A stretch of DNA of 64,000 nt, from assembly GCA_951394045.1 (NCBI GenBank), contig OX595999.1:1-64000 (forward strand), given 5' to 3'. The translations under genes and the position numbers were made by a program. Within the stretch, counting starts at the first letter, position 1, and the number at the start of each line of letters is the position of its first letter. This document shows, piece by piece, positions 55,706-64,000 of the stretch. This stretch comes from Nitzschia sp. DOCU1 (taxonomy: Eukaryota > Bacillariophyta > Bacillariophyceae > Bacillariales > Bacillariaceae). Below the pieces are notes generated by a model, which searched no databases, was not told the DNA's origin, and was given only the letters and a program-made list of their open reading frames with translations.

Positions 55706-56622
55706 ATAAAGCATTACCTATATCTAGTATTGGCACTTTCTCGAAAGGTTTTCTATATCGAGCTTACTACCGGTAGTTCTATCTGGACAAATAAAGGTGC
55801 TAGTAGGAGAGGCACAGTCAGTAGCTTGTACTCGGGCAATCGTCTCCACTACCGTGTTTAGCATCATCTGCAGTCTCCGTCCACCTCCTCTCTTCTAAAG
55901 GTATCATCTCCCTGTCGCCAAGCTAAAGTAAAAAGGATGATGAGTTCGCTTGCTCTCACTGGGGTTTCGAAGGAAGGTATTCTCTGGGCTGTTTTGTCGG
56001 CGCGAACTTTGGTTCCTCTCCGCTTTTTCGCAAAAAGGTTCGCGTCGTTTCGCTTTCGACAACGGATACTACCGGGAATAGCGAACTTACATGCCGACGC
56101 ACCGGGCCTATGTTAGTACTTGCATTTGCCTACGATAGCTGCTGCTTTAGTGTCAGTCGGTACGGTAGGGAGCGAAAGGAAACCGCAGGAGCTGCCGGTA
56201 GCATCTAGTAACATTTCTTTCCTCCTACCAGATAACGCTTTGTTCAACTTGTCACTCCATAATGATAGTTTGCGTCGTCACTGGCTCACTTGCTACTCTA
56301 GTAGTCCCCAGAAGCAGCTTCAGCAGGAACACACCCACTCTTCTAGGAGAACAGTACCTGTAGTGGTGGTGGAGGAAGGGAGTATGAGCCAGTCCAATGT
56401 ATCCGTCCTTTACTACCTTAGCTACAGTGGGGGCGCCCTTTCTCTGTTCAAATCTAGTATGAAGCGCAAGACAAGCTAGTTTCATTGAACGAAATTCTTC
56501 TTCTTTTGGGGTGTCAATATGCAAATCATATTTTTTACTACTTCCACAAGCAGAGGTGAGCTCCAAGAAGATGGTCCTCGACGAGGAATTATCATTTTCT
56601 TCGTCTGCTCACCCCCGAACAC
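55706..56622. other. Intergenic stretch between convergent genes
   Basis: No gene is supported. It contains CTACCGGTAG at 55767-55776. A 119-codon open frame at 56120-56479 has no recognisable feature. Confidence 0.45.
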
Positions 56623-58518
56623 TTAATATTCTCTGTGAGGGGACGTGGGTCGTCGCCTCGAAGACTCATTTCGAGTGGGTGAACTAGGACGTGGGGAACG
56701 GGGAGGCGACACGGCACGTTGTGCTCCGGGAGATACGGCGACACGAAGACTGGGGGAAGTCGCTCTATGAGCCGGAGAACTGGCACGGGTAGGAGACCGG
56801 GCACGAGCTGCTGGAGAGGTAGCTCGACGGGGCGATACCGCACGACGTTCTTCGGGGTACTCATAATAGTCATCATGTTCGTAGTGACGAGGAGAGGACC
56901 TCACGGGAGAGCGGGCACGAGGGGCTGGAGAGGTAGCTCGACGGGGCGATGCCGCACGACGTTCTTCAGGGTACTCATAGTCATCAGGGTCATGACGATG
57001 AGCGGACTTGGATCGTCGAGCAGGTGGAGGTGGGGGGGCCGATACCATGGACTCCTCTTCGTCGAGTTCGGCAATGGGCTCAATGGGTTCAAGGGGAGGA
57101 CGGCTTGAAGCAAGCTTTGCAGACTTAGTAGATTTGGCGGACTTTCGAGAGGCCGACGAAGGATCTGGCTTGGGGCCCAAGAAGAAGCTCTCAATTAGGC
57201 GACCAAACCAGTTGCCACCGCCAGACGTGTTTTTTACGGTGTGATTTGCGGTGGTCATGGAGGCGTCATTCGTAATCATGGAAATTTCGACGCTTTGATC
57301 TTCAAGTTGATGCACCGAATGGCCAGTACCACGGAGTTTCTTCGATCCCTTGGTTTTATAATTAGGAATGGTCATGGTCCACAACTTGGAATGCGGCTCT
57401 TCTTCGGGTTCTTCCACGTCGTCTTCCACGTCTTCCAAATCCAAGTCGTCGTCTTCAACGTAGTAATCACTGTCTTGGAGGTCTCTCTCAGCTGTGCGGG
57501 ATCGCCTGGGAGGAGGTGGAATGGAATCTTCATCTGATGTCGACTCGTCCTCGACGCCGTACTTGGCATTCAACGCAGTGGCAGTCAGGAAGACCCAGGC
57601 CATGTTGTGCGCGCAGTATGAGGTAAGCAACATGCCTAAATGGAAGACCTCGGTACCGTAAAACTTTTCCCACAATTCGATAAAGTAACTGCTATTGTCT
57701 TGGATCAATGCAGAAAACAGCGTAATGATAACAAGGTAGATGGATCCTGTGCACCATTGAAAGAGGGTGGCCAGTTGAGCAGCCCGCTTAGTTCGTAGGC
57801 CAAGAATCGTTTGCGTCTCCTCTTCTGCTGTTTTGCGAAGTAGTACACCCATAGGGAGCCACAAAAGAGCATAGCAAAGCCACATTGCCAGGCTGGAGGC
57901 AGAGGCTACTCGGACGCACATAGGATTATCCTTGTAAGAATTTTCGTCGGCATCGAAATCACGGAGTTCGTCAGTTTGAACCTCGGGACTGGAGAGGCAC
58001 CAAAAATCTCCAATGAGATTGGCAACAGCTGCAAGAACTGTGGCAACAGTGAACGCACGAGTAAGAGCGAAAGCGCCCCAGCACTTTGCCAGAACATCCA
58101 TGCAGTTGGCCGAATTGATGGCGAAGGCGGCATGGCAGACAGCCGCGAACGCAAATGAGTAGTTAGAAATGGCCGATTGAATCCAAAAGGTCTTGAGGCC
58201 AGTGCCATCCGACAGTCCATTATTAGCACTGATCGAGTTCGCAATACCCCAAGTACAGAAGCCCATGCCGGTAAAAATCTGAGCCAGAACGGCAGACTTT
58301 CTCGCACCATTCCGGAAGAAAAGTAGGTGCATCCCCATCGTCAAGCAAGCGGCGGCAAGGAAATAGTTGCTGGCCCAAGTGACAGAGGAATCATCGACTC
58401 CCTCAGTCTGACATGGCAGATCAATACAGTCGGGGAGAGCCACGTTAAAGAACACGGCACAAATAATGTAGGCTCCGCCTACAAAAACCAAGCCAGGAGC
58501 AATCGGGCAATGGACCAT
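56623..58518 (-). CDS. Seven-helix membrane protein with SP-repeat tail, paralogue A
   Basis: A single exon of 631 residues from the ATG at 58518. Residues 1-320 carry about seven hydrophobic helices with conserved phrases CQTEGVDDS, MGMHLLF, LPMGVLLRKTAEEET..ILGL, WCTGSIYLVI and FHLGMLLTSYCAHNMAW, all shared with the gene at 59898-61208. The cytosolic tail is long: an acidic stretch (EDDDLDLEDVEDDVEEPEEE), then about 120 residues rich in Arg-Ser-Pro with two copies of a YEYPEERRAxSPRRATSP unit. SP/TSP sites could be phosphorylated by proline-directed kinases. No receptor family is recognised. It is convergent with the TPR paralogue A gene. Confidence 0.85.
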   Translation of the reverse strand: MVHCPIAPGLVFVGGAYIICAVFFNVALPDCIDLPCQTEGVDDSSVTWASNYFLAAACLTMGMHLLFFRNGARKSAVLAQIFTGMGFCTWGIANSISANNGLSDGTGLKTFWIQSAISNYSFAFAAVCHAAFAINSANCMDVLAKCWGAFALTRAFTVATVLAAVANLIGDFWCLSSPEVQTDELRDFDADENSYKDNPMCVRVASASSLAMWLCYALLWLPMGVLLRKTAEEETQTILGLRTKRAAQLATLFQWCTGSIYLVIITLFSALIQDNSSYFIELWEKFYGTEVFHLGMLLTSYCAHNMAWVFLTATALNAKYGVEDESTSDEDSIPPPPRRSRTAERDLQDSDYYVEDDDLDLEDVEDDVEEPEEEPHSKLWTMTIPNYKTKGSKKLRGTGHSVHQLEDQSVEISMITNDASMTTANHTVKNTSGGGNWFGRLIESFFLGPKPDPSSASRKSAKSTKSAKLASSRPPLEPIEPIAELDEEESMVSAPPPPPARRSKSAHRHDPDDYEYPEERRAASPRRATSPAPRARSPVRSSPRHYEHDDYYEYPEERRAVSPRRATSPAARARSPTRASSPAHRATSPSLRVAVSPGAQRAVSPPRSPRPSSPTRNESSRRRPTSPHREY

Positions 58519-59897
58519 GGTTGCTGTTTACGTCTTCAGAAGGTACTTCGAAAGGATTGTGTTATCTTTCCTTCGTTTCGTGGGAGTATTTCAGGAGTTA
58601 GATGTCACCCTCAACGGCTCGAAAAGATGTGTTTGGCTTCATGGTGCGTACCATTGCATGACGAAAGTTTCGCTAATTTGGAGGCGAGGTGCTCGAATTG
58701 TGGAGCCTAATAGGTCTCAGGTGCACCTCGCGCGTGGCCGTCGCGCGTTGGGGCGCGTTGGGGCACTAAAATTGTGCTTTCGTGCACTGCACTCACTCTG
58801 TTGCCATCTGTCTAAGTAAACTCCGTTGAGCCTACCGTAATGCCAGTCTAAATGTGTTTCTTATGCTCAGTTATCTGGCAAGATCAAACTTCGAGCACGC
58901 CGGGGTAGACCGATTATTCTCTCATCGTCGGCGGCAAATCCTTATCGAGTGCGCCGCCACATTGTTCCACAGATCGCGGACGAAAAACCTTCTCCAGCCC
59001 ATCACTGGTGCTCGACGACTAATACCGGTAACTAAATGGCCTCAGAAACTGCGATACCAGAGACGAACCACCGTCGACGACTACGGGAGAGAATGGACCA
59101 TGATTCGTTTTCCACCAGCCAGAAAGATGATCCAAGTCGAAAGAAACAGAATTACGAATTATGACAGTGCAGAGAAAGAGAGAATGATTTCGAAGCATGT
59201 CGGTCCTGGAGCGAACGTCAGAAGCACGCCAGTATTCGTGCAGGGAACTTCCAACCGGTCAAATTTGCTGGGGGAAAATACGTTTTAGGGTTTCACTACC
59301 GGTAGTTCTCATTGTCGTTGACTCCGTCATCTTTTGAGTAGGGCACCAGGTCGACGACGATCGTCCCGATGAAGGTGGAACAAGTGTTGTGAGATGGTAG
59401 AGGACGTCCTAGCATACAGGGACGATGGAGAATCAACACCCCAGAAGTGCAGCCTTCCAACGTCGTTTGCTGCTCATGGATTACTCAAGCCGCTGAAAGG
59501 TAACCGGAATCTCCATTTTCGAGCTTCGCGACCACCAGCAACTCTGTTGTTGCTTTGACGAAACAAAGCTCTTAGTTTGTGGCATTTTTGGATTTAGTCA
59601 ACAAGGCAACCGTGGTGGGATCGATTCGGATGACTCCTCCCTGAAATACCCTACTGCTAGCCACTGGTCGACTGGGACATTTTCCAGTGTACTTGAGCAG
59701 CACCACCTGCCACACTAGTTCAGTAGAGACTAAGTACAGAGAATAATACAGCGGCGGCTCAAGGGCAAGCTCTAACATGGTGCTATACAACTAGGATAAC
59801 TTCGAAGAGCTAAGGCGATGTCATTGCGGCGTTCCATCATGCAAAACTGTTTGCTACTCGTTACGACTACTCGCCCGACAGCCAAATCACCAGTCAA
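58519..59897. other. Intergenic stretch between the two membrane-protein genes
   Basis: TACCGGTA occurs at 59023-59030 and CTACCGGTAG at 59296-59305. A 144-codon open frame at 58854-59288 is not supported by composition or motifs. Nothing else is seen. Confidence 0.45.
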
Positions 59898-61208
59898 TTA
59901 GGACACCACGCTCGAGCCCTTCTCTTCAAAGCTGGGCGCCTTTGGAACTTTCAATAAACTCTTGACTGCAGCAGGCCGTCTTCTTGGCGATGGTGGCTCC
60001 ATGTTGTAGCGTGCCGCACTAGCGCTCCCCACCGACGACGAACAAATACTACTACTTCCGGACTCTGGCATGCTCCCGCTGCTGATCGTTCCTTCCTCAA
60101 CGCAATCCAAGTTGTTCACGATCGATACGACTGACTTTTCTCCCCCAAATCGCACTTGCTTCCCTTCCGTCCTTACACAACTACTTAGACCATTGGAAGA
60201 AGATTGTCGTGAAACCACCCGTTGTATTGTCGGCAGAAGCACCAGACTCCACGTTAAATTGTGAGCACAATAGGCCGTCAAAAGCATCCCGACATGAAAT
60301 ATTTCAACACCATAGACTTTAGCCCAAAAGTGTAGAAATGATTCGCTAGTCGAGCCCAGCTCTCGACGCAACCAGGCCACGAATCCAATTACCACGAAAT
60401 ACATGGACCCTGTCGTCCATTGCGCAACAAGTGCTAGCACGGCGGCCCAGGGAGTAGGTAGGCCCAGGATATGCTCATGTTTTGCCATTGCCGCTGCTCG
60501 CAACAGCATTCCCATTGGAATCCATAACAAGGCGTAGGAGTACCAAATCAAAAACTCGGAGATGTCGACAATTTGAATGCACATGTGTTGGTCCTTGAAG
60601 TCTAAATCGCCGATATAGTTGTCATGGGCGTCGGTAGTATGAAGCAATGGAGTTAGGGCACACCATCCGCACCCAGCCATATTCGCTAGACAGCTAGCGG
60701 TGAGACCGGCAAGGAATAGCTGCACAAAACGGATAGTACACTTTGGCTCTTGCCCCCTTGGTAGGATGAACGTGCATTCAATGGCAAAGTATGCATGACA
60801 TCCAGCCGACAATGTCAAAAAGAAGCTTGCAATACCCCAGACAATTCAATACTCTGCCATTCCCAAGTTGTCACCTTGGCCATTATTGGGAAACATCCAT
60901 CGCATTATTCCCATTAGGGCAAAGCAGCCCGATAGAAAGATTTGTGCCAAAATGCCACTTTTCCTTGTGTCGTCCTTGGCACAAATTAGGTGCATTCCAA
61001 ATGCAAACGCGGCAACGCCAACCACAAAGTCACTTGCCCAGGCAATAACACTATCATCCACGCCTTCGCTCTGACATGGTTCTTCCATACATGCTGGAGC
61101 CGCAAATCGTAGTATTAGAACGATACCCACATAAGCTAGAATCACGGCTACTACTCCAGTCGGCAGCGTCTTTGGCAGAGCTGGTAGAGCTCCTTGTTGT
61201 AGTGCCAT
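59898..61208 (-). pseudogene. Seven-helix membrane protein paralogue B with in-frame TGA
   Basis: From the ATG at 61208 one frame runs 436 codons to the stop at 59898, broken only by TGA at 60848-60846 (codon 121). Both sides match the paralogue at 56623-58518: CQSEGVDDSVIAWAS, FGMHLI, IPMGMLLRAAAMAKHEHILGL, WTTGSMYFVV and FHVGMLLTAYCAHNLTW. At the TGA the paralogue has TGG (Trp of KTFWIQSAI). The defect is therefore a single-base nonsense change with no other decay visible. The tail is shorter and lacks the SP repeats. It may be a fresh pseudogene, a polymorphic allele, a read-through or recoded codon, or a sequence error. Confidence 0.8.
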
Positions 61209-62304
61209 TCGTTGTTCGTTGTTTCAAATCAGGCAGACAAATCAAACAAATTGTTGAGTATTGATGATGAGATTCTTGCAAGATGGTTACTCTCGTAAAC
61301 ATCAAGGGAGTTGTTGTTCCTTCTCATGTAGATTGTCTTAACGGATCGTTGGAAGAAATTTTTGGAGCAGAGTTCGAGGGAGTCGGTGCGAGATAACGCC
61401 TCGGCCGGCGCGATTACGCGGCACGCTCACGTCTCGACCATGGGGCTTTTATGATACAACCGCGCGTGCGCGATCGCAAGACGAAAGGGTAGTGGCATGA
61501 ACAGTCGACATATCAACCATCACCACCAGCACAGACTTAATTCTGAGGGGTCCGGCAAAACATTTAACGGGCATCCCAATAACGAGAAATTGAGAATTCC
61601 TTGAAGTGGAGAATGATTCTACCGGTAGCCGAGGTGCATGGCAAACATGAATAATTATGCTGCCGAGGAGCTTAATAGTTAGCGAATGTTGCCGGCTTCA
61701 AAACGGGCGATCGACCGCCTTTCTGCGCAAAGAAACGAAGTTCTGTGAGTTCTATGGAATTGTGGAACACAGTTGCATAGAACGTTCCTCACAGTCAGTT
61801 TTTATCAACCACAGTTTCATTTTATCAATACGATCGTGTTCGGATGGCTCAAGTCTTGCCGAATCACGGTTACTACGTTCTTTCCTTTCCGAGCTACATG
61901 AGCAATTCCTGATTCCAAAACTTTGATTACCCTAAAATCGTGTGCTTTGTTACGTAGGGATGGAATCTTTGCATCCAACGGGTGCTTCAGAAAGTGTGAT
62001 CGTAGGGTGCCTTTCCATACTCGCCATGAGAAAGGTTGTATAAGGGTTCGTGTCGCAGTTCTGGTTTTCATATAGCCCCATTTCCGTCGGAGTTTTTGTC
62101 AATCAACTTTGTCATAGAGCCCTGCTACTCGTAAGGAGCCGAAGACACCGTCGACAACGATTTCACGAGCACAGCCATCCTTTGGAAGAGACCGATGCAA
62201 AATTAGGGAACACCTCACAAATCATTCCCGCCTTCACATTCAATTCGGGTTCCTGACTTTTCTCTCCCTCTTCGTTTATTATTCCTCTTCTGATCTCATA
62301 AAAC
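61209..62304. other. Divergent intergenic region
   Basis: No gene is supported between membrane-protein paralogue B (minus) and TPR paralogue B (plus). CTACCGGTAG lies at 61619-61628. Confidence 0.5.
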
Positions 62305-63156
62305 ATGGAGACGATTACTGATTACAAGTCTTTTGTTACAATGCTGCCGCTGTATCAATGCGAACACAACTACGAAGCTCAGGTTCGAGCGCAAGAGTTG
62401 AATGAACGTGCGTGCTTTTGCGTCGAAATCGGCCACTACGACAAGGCCATTGAGGCCCTCATTGAAGCGCTGCAAGTCGCCGAGTCCACTACTTTGGATC
62501 CCCACCACTCTTGCCGATGTGGGAGTTGCAGTCTGGATGCATGCATGCAATACAGCGATGATTACTCCAAGGTTGCGAATAGCAAAATGTCGCCCAAACT
62601 TCAGACCAGCACAGGACCAGTGGGACCTTCCGGCGAAGGATTCATCTACCGACAGCCCATTCGGATTCCACCTCAAGCCGTTAATGGGGGACACATCATG
62701 GGGATGACGTTACCTCTTATCTTGACCTTCAACTTGTCTCTGAGCTATCATCTCAATGCCACGCTTGTGAGAAGCAAAGGGCAAAACGTTAATCGCACAC
62801 ACTTGCAAAAGATTCTGCAGCTCTATGAACTCGCATATCGCTGGCAAACAGAACTTGAACATAACTTGGCTACAACCCATGGACAGCCGGGTCTGACATA
62901 CTCCAGTCTGTTCTTTACCATGGTCATCGCCAACAACTTGGCGGCCATCCACTACGATGTGAATAACATGACCAAGTACTATCTGTGCTTGCAACATCTC
63001 TTGTCGACAATGATGTTTCTAGTGGACTGTCAACAGCTCAATGCCCTGACGCATCCCAACCGTCAGAGTCCACGCCGCATGTCGATCGAGCTGGATGGCT
63101 TTTTGCGCAATACCTCGTGCTTATTCTTGCGAGAACAAGCCGCGGCAGCAGCGTAA
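62305..63156 (+). CDS. TPR-like protein with Cys cluster, paralogue B
   Basis: A single exon of 283 residues from AACATGG at 62305. Order as in paralogue A at 54629: a TPR-like helix pair (LNERACFCVEIGHYDKAIEA), the Cys cluster CRCGSCSLDACM, EGFIYRQPIRI, LILTFNLSLSYHL, LQLYELAYRWQTEL, NNLAAIHYDVNNMTKYYLCL and LQHLLSTMMFLVDCQQLN, and an Ala-run C-terminus. It is shorter because the Ser-rich start and several linkers are missing. The conserved QHLLSTMM..VDCQ helix and Cys cluster are the strongest shared marks. Function is unknown. It lies divergent from the membrane-protein paralogue B. Confidence 0.87.
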   Translation: METITDYKSFVTMLPLYQCEHNYEAQVRAQELNERACFCVEIGHYDKAIEALIEALQVAESTTLDPHHSCRCGSCSLDACMQYSDDYSKVANSKMSPKLQTSTGPVGPSGEGFIYRQPIRIPPQAVNGGHIMGMTLPLILTFNLSLSYHLNATLVRSKGQNVNRTHLQKILQLYELAYRWQTELEHNLATTHGQPGLTYSSLFFTMVIANNLAAIHYDVNNMTKYYLCLQHLLSTMMFLVDCQQLNALTHPNRQSPRRMSIELDGFLRNTSCLFLREQAAAAA

Positions 63157-64000
63157 AAAGTCATTCTCTCTACTGCTAGAACATTTTTAAGGCAAGCAAT
63201 TTTGAATCATCTGTCCATACAAGCAGATACAGCACGAAGAAATCACCACACCCGGTCCCACGTTGCCACCACTAGAGTTACATACTACCCAGGGGGTCGC
63301 CGCGCAGGGTTACAATAAAGTAGACCACCACCATGTTGCTAAAACAAAGTTGCTTGTCCTACACGATGTTTCAGCAATAGGCTCCGTGTTTGCTACTAGT
63401 AGTAAGTCATAGAGCGCAACTACGCATAGCCCCGAGAAGATTTTGATAGGGGGCGACTTAGTGGTACAAAGCGGCCGATGGCGAACCTCGAAACGATTTC
63501 CCGGCGTCAGGTTTCACACGGCTGACCCCGTAGGCTCCTTGAAGCTCGCTCTAACGGTATCACTATTGAGTCAACTGGACCACCCGTCCTCTTACAAACT
63601 GCGAATAAACGACTATCGACAGCACATAGGATATGCTCAACATGGTCCTGGTGATATGAAAAAGGTCTTTTTATCATTGCTGGTACCCGACGGGCTGCCA
63701 CCTATCCCGAACCAGGTGCTCCTGTTGACTTAGGCGACTGGAGTATTAGGTAGCTTGCGCCACCACGTTTACTCGCAATTTCCCTTTTCGCTTAGCGAGT
63801 ACACAACCTTGACGACGACTTCCCTTCCGGCCAGGTAGTAAATACCTTCCCTCCATAGTAGTACTTGAAGGTCGATTGTCACTTTTAGCAGGGTGAGTTC
63901 TACATACAAGGGGAACCGCTACCAGTAGTGCTGCGCTAACAAGTGTGATCGTTTACAATGGGACCACCTCCAGTTTCGTTCCTGCATCAACAACGGTTAC
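63157..64000. other. Terminal stretch, nothing recognised
   Basis: Overlapping short frames at 63443-63733 lack support. I see no RNA gene or repeat. Confidence 0.45.

Noticed and set aside
58854..59288. 144-codon open frame between the membrane-protein genes
   Set aside because: Composition is unlike neighbouring genes, there are no motifs, and the start context is weak.

Overview
The window is nuclear DNA from a photosynthetic stramenopile, most likely a pennate diatom. The evidence is short GT-AG introns of about 70-150 nt, intergenic gaps of 0.3-1.4 kb, a Ty1/copia element of the diatom CoDi type, an APS kinase/ATP sulfurylase/pyrophosphatase fusion, a membrane guanylyl cyclase/phosphodiesterase fusion and a bacterial-style hybrid histidine kinase. 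The species cannot be fixed from this sequence alone.

Layout. Positions 1-151 hold the start of a minus-strand gene that leaves the window. Positions 229-5773 are a complete, apparently recent Ty1/copia retrotransposon with identical 273-bp LTRs. Positions 7132-8588 encode a NYN/YacP-type RNase-like protein. Positions 9021-11085 are a nest of diverged repeats ending in CCCTAA telomere-like arrays. Positions 12140-15090 are a Tc1/mariner-type DNA transposon with 88-bp inverted repeats, a DD37E transposase and a second, convergent ORF with a coiled coil and a WW domain. It sits inside another open frame.

Positions 16084-42072 are gene-rich: guanylyl cyclase/phosphodiesterase; a possible GT-B enzyme; a membrane-anchored protein with two solute-binding domains; organellar Phe-tRNA synthetase; the sulfate-activating triple fusion; a SET-domain methyltransferase; a sulfotransferase; an RRM protein; an LRR-like protein; and a small hypothetical. 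Positions 42946-53309 hold a polytopic membrane protein with a decayed paralogue beside it, a CHASE hybrid histidine kinase, an HCF164-like thioredoxin and eIF3i. Positions 54629-63156 hold two related gene pairs: two TPR-like proteins flanking two seven-helix membrane proteins, one of which carries an in-frame TGA where its paralogue has Trp.

Likely functional links: the triple fusion would make PAPS and the nearby sulfotransferase would use it. Two large receptors (CHASE-cyclase-PDE and CHASE-kinase-receiver) and a double solute-binding protein suggest sensing of extracellular signals. The TPR/membrane-protein quartet is the strongest candidate for an undescribed lineage-specific system. 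The retrotransposon shows a 14-nt self-complementarity that suggests Tf1-like self-primed reverse transcription.
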